Assembly: GCF_017355985.1 (NCBI RefSeq)
Contig: NZ_JAFIQU010000006.1
Coordinates: forward strand, 1-64,000
Source: Arenibaculum pallidiluteum
GTDB taxonomy: Bacteria > Pseudomonadota > Alphaproteobacteria > Azospirillales > Azospirillaceae
Length of the DNA stretch: 64,000 nucleotides
Reading direction: 5' to 3'
A program made the position numbers and the translations under genes. The notes beneath the pieces were generated by a model that saw only the letters and a program-made list of their open reading frames with translations, searched no databases and had not been told where the DNA came from. The stretch's first letter is position 1; the number at the start of each line of letters is the position of its first letter. This document shows positions 50,095 to 59,231 of this stretch, one piece after another.

Positions 50095-53000
50095 ATGAGC
50101 GAGATGATCGAGAACCAGGGCGAGCGGTTCGCGCGCGAGTTCGTCGAAGGCCGCGCCCAGCTCGAGGCCGCCAACGGCTACGACCTGGCCGAGGAGCACG
50201 ACGCCTGCGGCGTCGGCTTCATCGCGGCGCTGGACGGGCAGCCGCGGCGCGTCGTCGTGGAGAAGGGCATCGAGGCGCTGAAGGCGGTCTGGCACCGCGG
50301 CGCTGTGGACGCGGACGGCAAGACCGGCGACGGCGCGGGCATCCACATCCAGGTGCCGCAGACGTTCTTCCGTGACCACGTGACCACCATCGGCCATACG
50401 GCGCCCGAGCGCGACCTCGCGGTCGGCCAGGTCTTCCTGCCGCGCCTGAGCCAGGACGCGCAGGAACGCTGCCGCTGCATCGTCGAGACCGAGGTGCTGA
50501 GCTTCGGCTACTACATCTATGGCTGGCGGCAGGTGCCCATCAACGTCGACATCATCGGCGAGAAGGCGAACGCCACCCGGCCCGAGATCGAGCAGATCAT
50601 CATCGGCAACGCCAAGGGCGTCCCGGCCGCGCGCTTCGAGCTCGAGCTCTACATCCTGCGGCGGCGGATCGAGACCGCCGTGCGGGCCGAGCAGATCAAC
50701 GACTTCTACATCTGCTCCTTGAGCGCCCGCTCGCTGATCTACAAGGGCATGTTCCTGGCCGAGCAGCTGACGACCTTCTACCCGGACCTGCTGGACGAGC
50801 GGTTCGTCTCCAACTTCGCGATCTATCACCAGCGATACTCCACCAACACCTTCCCCACCTGGCCGCTGGCCCAGCCCTTCCGCTGCCTCGCCCACAACGG
50901 CGAGATCAACACGCTGAAGGGCAACGTGAACTGGATGAAGGCGCACGAGCCGCGCATGGCCCACGAGGCCTTCGGCGACTGGATCCACGACCTGAAGCCG
51001 GTGATCCCCAACGGCACGTCGGATTCCGGCGCGCTCGACGCCGTGTTCGAGCTGCTGGTCCATGCCGGGCGCGAGGCGCCCATGGCGAAGACCATGCTGG
51101 TCCCCGAGGCCTGGTCCAACCGGCCGGTGATGCCGCAGGCGCACCGCGACCTCTACAGCTATGCCAACTCGGTGATGGAGCCCTGGGACGGGCCGGCGGC
51201 GCTGGCGGCCTATGACGGCCGCTGGGTGATCGGCGGCATGGACCGCAACGGGCTGCGCCCGATGCGCTACACCGTCACCTCCGACGGGCTTCTGGTCGCA
51301 GGCTCCGAGACGGGGATGGTCAAGGTCGACGAGAACGCGGTCGTCGAGAAGGGCCGCCTCGGCCCCGGGCAGATGATCGCGGTCGACCTCAAGGACGGCC
51401 GGCTGTACCGCGACACCGAGATCAAGGACCTTCTGGCCGGCCGCCGGCCCTTCTCGGACTGGACGCGCAACACGACCGAGCTGGACACGCTCGTCCAGGC
51501 CGCCCCGGCCGAGGCCGCCGAGCTGTCCCGGGACGAGCTGCGCAAGCGCCAGCTCGGCGTCGGAGTCACGCTCGAGGATCTCGAGGTGATCCTCCACCCG
51601 ACCGTCGAGGACGCCAAGGAGGCCATCGGCTCCATGGGCGACGACGGCCCGCTTGCCGTGCTCTCCGACAAGTACCGCGGGCTGCACCACTTCTTCCGGC
51701 AGAACTTCAGCCAGGTCACGAACCCGCCCATCGATTCCCTGCGCGAGCGCCGGGTGATGAGCCTGCGCACCCGGTTGGGCAACCTCGGCAACATCCTGGA
51801 CGAGGACTCCTCGCAGTGCCGGCTGCTCCAGCTCGAGAGCCCGGTGCTGACCACGGCCGAGTTCCGGGCCATGCGCCGCTACATGGGCGACACCGCGGCC
51901 GAGATCGACTGCACCTTCGACACGGCCGCCGGCCCCAACGCGCTGCGCGACGCGCTGCGGCGCGTGCGCCAGCAGTCCGAGGACGCCGTGCGTGGCGGCG
52001 CCGAGCACGTGATCCTGACGGACGAGGCGACCTCGGCCGCGCGGGCGCCGATCCCCATGATCCTCGCCACGGGCGCGGTGCACAGCCACCTCGTGCGCCA
52101 GCAGCTCCGCACCTTCACCTCGCTGAACGTGCGCTCGGCCGAGTGCATGGACACGCACTACTTCGCGGTCCTGATCGGCGTCGGCGCCACCACCGTGAAC
52201 GCCTATCTCGCCCAGGAGGCCATCGCCGACCGGCACCGCCGCGGGCTGTTCGGCGACATGCCGCTGGAGAAGTGCCTCGCGCGGTTCAAGAAGGCCATCG
52301 ACGAGGGCCTGCTGAAGATCATGTCCAAGATGGGCATCTCGATCATCAGCAGCTATCGCGGCGGCTGCAACTTCGAGGCCGTGGGCCTGTCCCGCGCGCT
52401 GGTCGCCGACTGCTTCCCCGGCATGGTCAGCCGCATCTCCGGCATCGGCCTGGCCGGCATCCAGAAGAAGGTGCTGGAGCAGCACCAGATCGCCTGGAGC
52501 GAGGACGCGGTCGCGCTGCCCGTCGGCGGCTTCTACAAGTACCGCCGCGGCGGCGAGCGCCATGCCTGGGAGGCCGCGCTGATCCACACGCTGCAGCAGG
52601 CGGTGGGCACCGACAGCTACCAGACCTTCAAGCGCTACACGGAGGCCGTGAACAAGCGGCCGCCCATGCAGCTCCGCGACCTCCTGGAGTTCCGCTCGCC
52701 CAAGAGCGCGATCGCCGTCGACGAGGTCGAGAGCATCACCTCGATTCGCAAGCGCTTCATCACGCCAGGAATGTCGCTGGGCGCGCTCAGCCCAGAGGCG
52801 CACGGAACGCTGAACGTCGCCATGAACCGCATCGGCGCCAAGTCCGACAGCGGCGAGGGAGGCGAGGATTCCGCGCGCTTCAAGCCCGACCGCAACGGCG
52901 ACAACTGGAACTCGGCGATCAAGCAGATCGCCTCGGGCCGGTTCGGCGTGACCGCCGAGTACCTGAACCAGTGCCGCGAGATCGAGATCAAGGTGGCCCA

Positions 53001-54645
53001 GGGCGCCAAGCCCGGCGAGGGCGGGCAGCTGCCCGGCTTCAAGGTCACCGAGATGATCGCCCGCCTGCGCCACGCGACCCCTGGCGTGATGCTGATCAGC
53101 CCGCCGCCGCACCACGATATCTACTCGATTGAGGATCTGGCGCAGCTGATCTACGACCTCAAGCAGATCAACCCCGACGCCAAGGTCTGCGTGAAGCTGG
53201 TGGCGCGCTCGGGCATCGGCACCATCGCCGCGGGCGTGGCCAAGGCCAATGCCGACATCATCCTGATCTCGGGCCATTCCGGCGGCACCGGCGCCAGCCC
53301 GCAGACCTCGATCAAGTTCGCGGGCGTGCCCTGGGAGATGGGTCTGTCCGAGGCCAACCAGGTGCTGACCCTGAACCGGCTGCGCCACCGCGTGCGGCTG
53401 CGCACGGACGGCGGCATCAAGACCGGCCGGGACGTGGTGATCGCCGCCATGCTGGGCGCGGAGGAGTACGGCATCGGCACGGCGGCCCTGATCGCCATGG
53501 GCTGCATCATGGTGCGCCAGTGCCATTCCAACACCTGCCCGGTCGGCGTCTGCGTGCAGGACGAGGAGCTGCGCAAGCGGTTCACCGGCACGCCCGAGAA
53601 GGTCGTGAACCTCTTCACCTTCCTGGCCGAGGAGGTCCGCGAGATCCTGGCGGGGCTTGGCTTCCGCTCCCTGGAGGAGGTGATCGGCCGCAGCGACCTG
53701 CTGCACCAGGTCAGCCGCGGCGCGGAGCACCTGGACGACCTCGACCTGAACGCGCTGCTCGCCCAGGTCGACCCCGGCGACGGCGCCCGGTACTGCACGG
53801 TGCAGGGCCGGAACGAGGTGCCGGACACGCTGGACGCGCGCATCATCGCGGACGCCCGGCCGCTCTTCGAGGACGGCGAGAAGATGCAGCTCGCCTACAA
53901 TGTCCGGAACACGCACCGGGCGATCGGCACGCGCCTGTCCTCCATGATCACGCGGAAGTTCGGGATGACGGGGCTGCAGCCCGGCCACGTCACCGTCCGG
54001 CTGCGCGGCTCCTGCGGACAGTCGCTGGGCGCCTTCGCCGTGCACGGCCTGAAGCTCGAGGTCTTCGGCGACGCCAACGACTACGTGGGCAAGGGCCTGT
54101 CGGGCGGCACCATCGTGGTGCGGCCGACCGTGTCCTCGAAGCTGGCGTCCAACGCCAACACGATCATCGGCAACACCGTCCTGTACGGCGCCACCGCGGG
54201 CAAGCTGTTCGCGGCGGGCCAGGCGGGAGAGCGCTTCGCCGTCCGCAACTCCGGCGCCTCGGTGGTGGTCGAGGGCTGCGGCTCCAACGGCTGCGAGTAC
54301 ATGACGGGCGGCGTGGCCGTGATCCTGGGGGCGGTCGGCGACAATTTCGCCGCCGGCATGACGGGCGGCATGGCCTTCGTCTACGACGAGGCCGGGAACT
54401 TCCCGGTTTTCGTCAACGACGAGAGCGTGATCTACCAGCGCATCGAGGTCGCACATTACGAGACCGCGCTCAGGAGCCTGATCGAGGAGCACGTGGCCGA
54501 GACCCAGAGCCGCTTCGCGAACCAGCTCCTGAACGACTGGCACCTCGTGAAGGACAAGTTCTGGCAGGTCGTCCCCAAGGAGATGCTGTCCCGCCTGACG
54601 GTCCCCGTGACCGCGCCGGGCGCGGCGGCGACCGCGGCGGAATAA
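50095..54645 (+). CDS. gltB: Glutamate synthase (NADPH) large subunit
   Basis: Converts glutamine plus 2-oxoglutarate to two glutamates; main ammonium assimilation step with glutamine synthetase. The 1516-residue precursor has a 37-residue propeptide before Cys38 (EEHDACGVGFIA), the N-terminal nucleophile of the Ntn glutaminase domain. The central domain and FMN domain follow, with the 3Fe-4S ligands in MGCIMVRQCHSNTCPVGVC. The C-terminal GXGXG beta-helix repeats include GSCGQSLGAFAVHGLKLEVFGDANDYVGKGLSGG and GNTVLYGATAGKLFAAGQAGERFAVRNSGA. The ATG at 50095 has AGAGGA upstream; an ATG at 50062 overlapping the gltD stop is the alternative. A strong hairpin ends the operon. Confidence 0.95.
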   Translation: MSEMIENQGERFAREFVEGRAQLEAANGYDLAEEHDACGVGFIAALDGQPRRVVVEKGIEALKAVWHRGAVDADGKTGDGAGIHIQVPQTFFRDHVTTIGHTAPERDLAVGQVFLPRLSQDAQERCRCIVETEVLSFGYYIYGWRQVPINVDIIGEKANATRPEIEQIIIGNAKGVPAARFELELYILRRRIETAVRAEQINDFYICSLSARSLIYKGMFLAEQLTTFYPDLLDERFVSNFAIYHQRYSTNTFPTWPLAQPFRCLAHNGEINTLKGNVNWMKAHEPRMAHEAFGDWIHDLKPVIPNGTSDSGALDAVFELLVHAGREAPMAKTMLVPEAWSNRPVMPQAHRDLYSYANSVMEPWDGPAALAAYDGRWVIGGMDRNGLRPMRYTVTSDGLLVAGSETGMVKVDENAVVEKGRLGPGQMIAVDLKDGRLYRDTEIKDLLAGRRPFSDWTRNTTELDTLVQAAPAEAAELSRDELRKRQLGVGVTLEDLEVILHPTVEDAKEAIGSMGDDGPLAVLSDKYRGLHHFFRQNFSQVTNPPIDSLRERRVMSLRTRLGNLGNILDEDSSQCRLLQLESPVLTTAEFRAMRRYMGDTAAEIDCTFDTAAGPNALRDALRRVRQQSEDAVRGGAEHVILTDEATSAARAPIPMILATGAVHSHLVRQQLRTFTSLNVRSAECMDTHYFAVLIGVGATTVNAYLAQEAIADRHRRGLFGDMPLEKCLARFKKAIDEGLLKIMSKMGISIISSYRGGCNFEAVGLSRALVADCFPGMVSRISGIGLAGIQKKVLEQHQIAWSEDAVALPVGGFYKYRRGGERHAWEAALIHTLQQAVGTDSYQTFKRYTEAVNKRPPMQLRDLLEFRSPKSAIAVDEVESITSIRKRFITPGMSLGALSPEAHGTLNVAMNRIGAKSDSGEGGEDSARFKPDRNGDNWNSAIKQIASGRFGVTAEYLNQCREIEIKVAQGAKPGEGGQLPGFKVTEMIARLRHATPGVMLISPPPHHDIYSIEDLAQLIYDLKQINPDAKVCVKLVARSGIGTIAAGVAKANADIILISGHSGGTGASPQTSIKFAGVPWEMGLSEANQVLTLNRLRHRVRLRTDGGIKTGRDVVIAAMLGAEEYGIGTAALIAMGCIMVRQCHSNTCPVGVCVQDEELRKRFTGTPEKVVNLFTFLAEEVREILAGLGFRSLEEVIGRSDLLHQVSRGAEHLDDLDLNALLAQVDPGDGARYCTVQGRNEVPDTLDARIIADARPLFEDGEKMQLAYNVRNTHRAIGTRLSSMITRKFGMTGLQPGHVTVRLRGSCGQSLGAFAVHGLKLEVFGDANDYVGKGLSGGTIVVRPTVSSKLASNANTIIGNTVLYGATAGKLFAAGQAGERFAVRNSGASVVVEGCGSNGCEYMTGGVAVILGAVGDNFAAGMTGGMAFVYDEAGNFPVFVNDESVIYQRIEVAHYETALRSLIEEHVAETQSRFANQLLNDWHLVKDKFWQVVPKEMLSRLTVPVTAPGAAATAAE

Positions 54646-54652
54646 CGCAGCG

Positions 54653-54685
54653 CCGCTGGCGGCGCGACCATCGCGCCGCCAGCGG
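54653..54685 (+). terminator. Terminator of the gltD-gltB operon
   Basis: A perfect 15-bp stem (54653-54667 CCGCTGGCGGCGCGA with 54671-54685) has a three-base CCA loop. It starts eight bases after the gltB stop. GTTCT follows; there is no long T-run. Confidence 0.75.
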
Positions 54686-54725
54686 GTTCTACACTGCGCA
54701 GTCCACGCCGGAAGGGAGTTCGGGG

Positions 54726-55148
54726 ATGGGCAAGCGGGCGTCTCCGCCGATCCGCATCAGGCGCGCCGTTTCCGGCGACGGCGAGCGCTGCGCCGAGATC
54801 TTCCTGCATGCCCGCCAAGCGGCCTTTCCCGGCCGGTCCGCCTTCGAGGCCGAGGACTACGCCCTTGCGGTGGCGGAGGACGAGGTCTGGGTGGCCGAGA
54901 TCGGTGGGCTGGTGGTCGGCTTCGTGTCCCTGGACCTGGCCGCGGACGACCTGCGCCTGATCTTCGTGCATCCCGACTGGCAGCACCGCGGCATCGGATC
55001 CAGGCTGCTGACCGCAGCCTGCCAGCGCCTGGACCGGCCCGCGCGGCTGAGCTGCCACGCCGACAACCGCGTGGCCCGCGCCTTCTACGAGCGCAACGGC
55101 TGGATCCCCGAGGCCGGCGCCGAGAGCTTCGTCTTCTACCGGAAGTGA
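54726..55148 (+). CDS. GNAT-family N-acetyltransferase
   Basis: A 140-residue single-domain acetyltransferase. IRIRRAVSGDGERCAEIFLHARQAAFPG is the N-terminal strand-helix. VWVAEIGGLVVGFVSLDLAADDLRLIFVHPDWQHRGIGSRLLTAACQRL contains the acetyl-CoA loop (QHRGIGS), and ADNRVARAFYERNGWIPE is the C-terminal motif. The acceptor is unknown. The ATG at 54726 has GGGAG seven bases upstream. It stands alone after the gltB terminator. Confidence 0.85.
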   Translation: MGKRASPPIRIRRAVSGDGERCAEIFLHARQAAFPGRSAFEAEDYALAVAEDEVWVAEIGGLVVGFVSLDLAADDLRLIFVHPDWQHRGIGSRLLTAACQRLDRPARLSCHADNRVARAFYERNGWIPEAGAESFVFYRK

Positions 55149-55255
55149 TCCCCGGCGCGAGGTAGCCCGCCTCGCCCGATGCGTGCCGTGACCATCGGCC
55201 GGCCCGCCTGTTTTCCCGGAATGCCAAAATCCGACGGAACCAGGAGGTCTCAACC

Positions 55256-56032
55256 ATGAGAACGTCTGCAACCGCCCTTGCGGTCCTGCTGCTCGCCGGC
55301 GCGTCCGGTGCCGCCCTCGCCCAGTCCACGAGCACTACGACGGGCACCACCACGGGCACCACGACGCGCAGCGGCACGGACATCCAGAGCCGCGTCGAGT
55401 CGCGCCGCGGCGCGGACCAGCGCGAGATGGAGCTGGTCCAGACGTCGTTGCTGAACCAGTTCGGCCGGCTTGGCTTCTCGGAGCTGCGCTCCATGAGCAA
55501 GCAGGGCGAGAACTACGTCGCCCAGGTCACGACCAATACCGGCGAGCCCGCGACCGTCATGATCGACCCGCGCACCCGCCAGGTGCAGACCATGGCGGCG
55601 GCCGGGAGCCAGACTACCGGCACGACGGGCACCAGCAACACCATGGGCTCCACCCTGGGCGGCAGCAGCACCATGACCCCCGGTGCAACCCAGGGCATGA
55701 CGCCCGGCGTCACCCAGGGCACCGCGCCGCCCCCGGCCATGGAGCGCGGCACGTTCCGCGATCCGAACATGGCGCCCACGGGCTCCTCGGCACCGCAGAG
55801 CCGGACCCTGAACCGCAGCAGCTCGGACGCGGGCTCGCTCGAGTCGGGCACCGGCACCATCGGCAGCGCCGGAACGGGCGGCACGCTGGGCGGCGGTATG
55901 GGCAGCTCGGGCGCGTCCGGGACGGGGCTGCCCGGCTCGGGGATGTCGGGCGGGCCGACCTCGCTGACTGGGCAGGGCCAGTCGGGAATGGGTGACCGCA
56001 CCGGCGGCGGCACAACCGGCGGCATCCGCTGA
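55256..56032 (+). CDS. Secreted low-complexity protein with a PepSY-like segment
   Basis: A 258-residue exported protein with signal MRTSATALAVLLLAGASGAALAQS. A Thr-rich stretch (STSTTTGTTTGTTTRSGT) is followed by one compact domain (about 58-108): MELVQTSLLNQFGRLGFSELRSMSKQGENYVAQVTTNTGEPATVMIDPRTRQVQTM, which resembles a PepSY-like repeat. The remaining 150 residues are Gly/Ser/Thr/Pro-rich with GTGGTLGGGMGSSG-type runs and almost certainly disordered. Function is unknown. The ATG at 55256 has AGGAGG nine bases upstream. A strong terminator follows. Confidence 0.65.
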   Translation: MRTSATALAVLLLAGASGAALAQSTSTTTGTTTGTTTRSGTDIQSRVESRRGADQREMELVQTSLLNQFGRLGFSELRSMSKQGENYVAQVTTNTGEPATVMIDPRTRQVQTMAAAGSQTTGTTGTSNTMGSTLGGSSTMTPGATQGMTPGVTQGTAPPPAMERGTFRDPNMAPTGSSAPQSRTLNRSSSDAGSLESGTGTIGSAGTGGTLGGGMGSSGASGTGLPGSGMSGGPTSLTGQGQSGMGDRTGGGTTGGIR

Positions 56033-56058
56033 CCCTTCGGCCAGTCTTGGGCAAGAAC

Positions 56059-56090
56059 GGGGCCGGGGACGCAAGTCCCCGGCCCCTTCC
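56059..56090 (+). terminator. Rho-independent terminator after the PepSY-like gene
   Basis: A perfect 12-bp stem GGGGCCGGGGAC/GTCCCCGGCCCC with a GCAA tetraloop is followed by TTCCATT. It lies 27 bases after the stop codon. Confidence 0.75.
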
Positions 56091-56141
56091 ATTGCGCGGA
56101 AGCGATGCCGGATGATCTTTTTTTTGCGTTGCGCCAGCCGC

Positions 56142-56156
56142 TTAACTGTGAGTTAA
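56142..56156. promoter_or_regulatory. CtrA-type binding box upstream of ctpA
   Basis: TTAA-CTGTGAG-TTAA (56142-56156) followed by CCAT is a full match to the alphaproteobacterial CtrA consensus TTAA-N7-TTAA(C). It is also a 6+3+6 inverted repeat (TTAACT GTG AGTTAA). It lies 54 bases upstream of the ctpA GTG, in promoter range. TTAA is rare in this G+C-rich sequence, so a full double box is unlikely by chance. Confidence 0.6.
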
Positions 56157-56209
56157 CCATAGACGGGCTCTGATGGACCTCCTCGGCCCAGCCGTCCAGG
56201 GACCCGCTC

Positions 56210-57559
56210 GTGACGAACCGCTTCCTGCCCGCACTCGCTCTCGCCGCCTTTGCCCTGCTGTCCCCTGCTGCCGCATCGGCGCAGACGGCGCTCGCCGCGG
56301 CGCAGCCCGCGACGGCCCGCCCCGCCGCCCCGGTCGACGAGAGGGCGCTGCGGATCTTCAACCAGGTCCTTCAGCACGTCCGCAGCCAATACGTCGAGGA
56401 GATCCCCGACGAGAAGCTGATCGAGGCCGCGGTCGGCGGGATCATGGGGTCGCTCGATCCCCATTCGACCTATCTCGACGCCGAGAAGTACGTCGAGATG
56501 CGCGAGCGGACCAGCGGCCAGTTCGTGGGCCTCGGCATCGAGATCCAGATGGACACCGCGGCCTCTGCGGTGAAGGTGATCTCGCCCTTCGACGGCTCGC
56601 CGGCCGCCAGCGCCGGCATGCAGCCCGGCGACCTGATCCTCGAGATCGCGGGCGAGCCCGTGAAGGGCCTGACGCTCAAGCAGGCCTCCGACCGCCTGCG
56701 GGGCCCGATCGGCAGCGACGTCAGCATCAAGGTCAAGCGCGAGGCCACTGAGCCTTTCGTGATGACCCTCAAGCGGGACATGATCCGCAGCCCGTCGGTG
56801 AAGTACGAAGCCGAGGGCGAGGTTGGCTATATCCGCATCGCCTCCTTCACCGAGCAGACGCAGAACGGCGTCGAGCAGGCCATCCGCGCGATCCAGGCGA
56901 AGCTCGGCGACAAGCTCGCGGGCTATGTCCTCGACCTCCGCAACAATCCCGGCGGGCTGCTGCGCCAGGGCATCCTGGTGGCCGACAGCTTCCTGGAGCA
57001 GGGCATGATCGTGTCGACCCGCGGCCGCAACGGCCGGGAGATCGACCGCGCCACCGCCACGCCCGGCGACCTGACCGGCGGCAAGCCCCTGGTCGTGCTG
57101 ATCAACGGCGGCTCCGCCTCGGCCTCCGAGATCGTGGCGGGCGCCCTGCAGGACAACCACCGGGCCACGATCCTGGGCGTGCAGTCCTACGGGAAGGGCT
57201 CGGTCCAGTCCATCATGCCGCTGCGCGAGACCAAGGCCGCCATCAAGATGACGACGGCGCGCTACTACACGCCGTCGGGCCGCTCCATCCAGAACGTGGG
57301 CATCACGCCCGACCTCGGCGTCGACCAGCCGAAGACGGCGGCGATCCACGAGCCTGAAATCCGCAAGGAGGCCGAGCTCCGCAAGACGCTGAGCAACGAC
57401 GCCCCGCCGACCGGCAAGACCCAGCCGGCCGTGATCGAGGCGCCGCCGGCCGATGCCGCGAACTCGGACTGGCAGCGCCGCCGCGCGGTCGACCAGGTCC
57501 TGCAGATGGCCGGCCGCGAGCTGCGCCGCCTGCCCCAGCAGCAGGCCGCCGCCCGCTGA
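56210..57559 (+). CDS. ctpA: S41-family C-terminal processing protease
   Basis: Periplasmic serine protease that trims proteins from their C termini. The 449-residue precursor has a signal peptide (to about residue 24). An N-terminal helical region contains GGIMGSLDPHSTYLD. A PDZ domain (about 105-180: GLGIEIQMDTAASAVKVISPFDGSPAASAGMQPGDLILEIAGEPVKG) and the S41 core follow (YVLDLRNNPGGLL). The Ser-Lys dyad is Ser304 in GGSASASEIVAG and Lys329 in SYGKGSVQ. YTPSGRSIQNVGITPD closes the domain. GTG start at 56210. A CtrA-type box lies upstream, and a hairpin terminator downstream. Confidence 0.93.
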   Translation: MTNRFLPALALAAFALLSPAAASAQTALAAAQPATARPAAPVDERALRIFNQVLQHVRSQYVEEIPDEKLIEAAVGGIMGSLDPHSTYLDAEKYVEMRERTSGQFVGLGIEIQMDTAASAVKVISPFDGSPAASAGMQPGDLILEIAGEPVKGLTLKQASDRLRGPIGSDVSIKVKREATEPFVMTLKRDMIRSPSVKYEAEGEVGYIRIASFTEQTQNGVEQAIRAIQAKLGDKLAGYVLDLRNNPGGLLRQGILVADSFLEQGMIVSTRGRNGREIDRATATPGDLTGGKPLVVLINGGSASASEIVAGALQDNHRATILGVQSYGKGSVQSIMPLRETKAAIKMTTARYYTPSGRSIQNVGITPDLGVDQPKTAAIHEPEIRKEAELRKTLSNDAPPTGKTQPAVIEAPPADAANSDWQRRRAVDQVLQMAGRELRRLPQQQAAAR

Positions 57560-57599
57560 CACGATCAGCCGCGGCCCCCCGGCCCGCGGCGCCCCACCA

Positions 57600-57646
57600 C
57601 GACGAGGACGGCGCCCCCGCAGGGCTCCGTCCTCGTCGGCGTTTCA
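57600..57646 (+). terminator. Terminator of ctpA
   Basis: A 12-bp perfect stem (57600-57611 with 57627-57638, GACGAGGACGG/CCGTCCTCGTC core) with a 15-base loop is followed by GCGTTTCAG. The tail matches that of the etf-operon terminator. Confidence 0.7.
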
Positions 57647-57730
57647 GCCCCTGGCAGGGGCCACGGCCTCTCGGGGGGGAACGCTTCGCCCCGCCGCGTC
57701 GTTGTCGTCGCGGGACGGGGAAATGCGCTG

Positions 57731-58474
57731 ATGGACACGGACATTCTGCTGTTCGCCGCGATCGGGTTCCTGGCGCAGATGGTCGACGGAGCGCTGGGAA
57801 TGGCGTTCGGCGTCATCTGCTCGTCGAGCCTGCTCGCATTCGGGTTGCCGCCGGCGCTCGCCAGCGCCTCGGTCCACGCGGCCGAGGTGGTGACGACCGG
57901 CATCTCGGGCGCATCGCATCTCTACAACCGGAACGTCGACAGGACGCTGTTCCTGAAGCTCGTCGCGACCGGCGTCGTCGGGGGCGTGGTCGGCGCCTAC
58001 ATCCTCACGGGGCTGCCCGAGACGGCTGTGAAGGCCTTCGTCGCGGTCTACCTCGTCGGCATGGCGCTGCTGATCCTCGACCGCGTGCGTGGCCGCGTGC
58101 GCAAGGGCTTCAGGCCGCCGCCCCAGCTCGTGGGCGCAGGGGGCGGGTTCCTCGACGCCGTCGGCGGCGGCGGCTGGGGCCCTCTCGTCGCCTCGTCCCT
58201 GATCGCGACGGGCGGCGAGCCGCGGCGGTCGATCGGCTCGGTCAATCTCGCTGAGTTCTTCGTGACCGCGGCGATCTCCGTGACCTTCCTCTTCCACCTG
58301 GATCTCGCCCAGTACGGCCGGATCGTGCTGGGGCTCGTGATCGGGGGCGCGCTGGCGGCCCCGCTGGCGGGCTATCTGATCCGCATCATGCCGCAGCGCC
58401 TTGCCCTCGGCCTCGTCGCCGCGGTCGTCGCGAGTCAGGCCGCCCTCAGCGTCTACGGCCTCTTCACCGCGTGA
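57731..58474 (+). CDS. TauE/SafE (TSUP) family permease
   Basis: A 247-residue membrane protein with about seven or eight helices and the TSUP pattern: LLFAAIGFLAQMVDGALGMAFGVICSSSLLAFGLPPALASASVHAAEVVTTGISGASHL in the first half, and VGAGGGFLDAVGGGGWGPLVASSLIATGGEPRRSIGSVNLAEFFVTAAISVTF in the second. The family exports or imports sulfite, sulfoacetate or other small organosulfur anions; the substrate here is not predictable. ATG at 57731. It stands between terminators and a GST gene, with no sulfur genes around it. Confidence 0.87.
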   Translation: MDTDILLFAAIGFLAQMVDGALGMAFGVICSSSLLAFGLPPALASASVHAAEVVTTGISGASHLYNRNVDRTLFLKLVATGVVGGVVGAYILTGLPETAVKAFVAVYLVGMALLILDRVRGRVRKGFRPPPQLVGAGGGFLDAVGGGGWGPLVASSLIATGGEPRRSIGSVNLAEFFVTAAISVTFLFHLDLAQYGRIVLGLVIGGALAAPLAGYLIRIMPQRLALGLVAAVVASQAALSVYGLFTA

Positions 58475-58552
58475 TCCCACCCGAAGGGCGCATCGGCACG
58501 GGTCCGGAAATTTGCTCCTGACCCCGGGCATGCGCTATGGTTCCCGCCGCCC

Positions 58553-59221
58553 ATGCGCAAGCTCTATCACCACTGGCTCACCCCGGCCTCGCGGAAGATC
58601 CGCCTCGCCCTGACGGAGAAGCGGCTGCCCTTCGAGCTGGAGCTCGAGCGGACGGTCGACCGCCGTCCGGAGTTCCTGGCCCTGAACCCTGCCGGCGAGG
58701 TGCCCGTCCTCGTGGAGGACGACGGCACCGTCGTGGCCGGAGGCGGCCCAATCGCCGAATATGTCGAGGAGGCCTATCCCGGCGCGACGCTGCTCGGCCA
58801 CACGCCGGCGTCGCGGGCGGAGACTCGCCGCCTGATCGACTGGTTCGACGCCAAGTTCGGCCGCGAGGTCACCGAGAACCTGGTCGGCGAGAAGCTGCAC
58901 AAGCGCATGGAGCGCACCGGCACGCCGAACGCCCAGGCGATCCGGGCGGGGCTTGCCAACATCCACTACCATCTCGACTATATCGGCTGGCTGGCCGAGC
59001 GGCGGACCTGGCTCGCCGGGGACGAGTTCAGCTTGGCCGACATCGCGGCCGGCGCGCATCTGTCCTGCGTCGACTATCTCGGCGACGTGCCCTGGGACGA
59101 GCATCCCGACGCGAAGATCTGGTATGCCCGGATCAAGTCGCGGCCGAGCTTCCGCCCGCTGCTGGCCGAGACCGTGCCTGGCGCGCCCCCGCCGCCCCAC
59201 TACGCAGACCTGGACTTCTGA
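58553..59221 (+). CDS. Glutathione S-transferase family protein
   Basis: A 222-residue GST. The thioredoxin-like N-terminal domain is MRKLYHHWLTPASRKIRLALTEKRLPFELELERTV...FLALNPAGEVPVLVEDDGTVVAGGGPIAEYVEEAYPG, with Ser/Arg near residue 13 as a candidate activating residue. The helical C-terminal domain contains WLAGDEFSLADIAAGAHLSCVDYLG. The usual E/D-S-x-I glutathione-binding motif is changed to GGGPIAEYV, so glutathione binding may be weakened. Its electrophilic substrate is unknown. ATG at 58553; the exported-protein gene follows after 10 bases. Confidence 0.87.
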   Translation: MRKLYHHWLTPASRKIRLALTEKRLPFELELERTVDRRPEFLALNPAGEVPVLVEDDGTVVAGGGPIAEYVEEAYPGATLLGHTPASRAETRRLIDWFDAKFGREVTENLVGEKLHKRMERTGTPNAQAIRAGLANIHYHLDYIGWLAERRTWLAGDEFSLADIAAGAHLSCVDYLGDVPWDEHPDAKIWYARIKSRPSFRPLLAETVPGAPPPPHYADLDF

Positions 59222-59231
59222 CGGAGCCTTC

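Noticed and set aside
50011..54543. A 1.5-kilocodon open frame antisense to gltB
   Set aside because: It mirrors gltB over its whole length, has no recognisable domain, and is rich in Arg/His/Gln/Val as expected from the complement of G+C-rich codons. gltB itself is certain.
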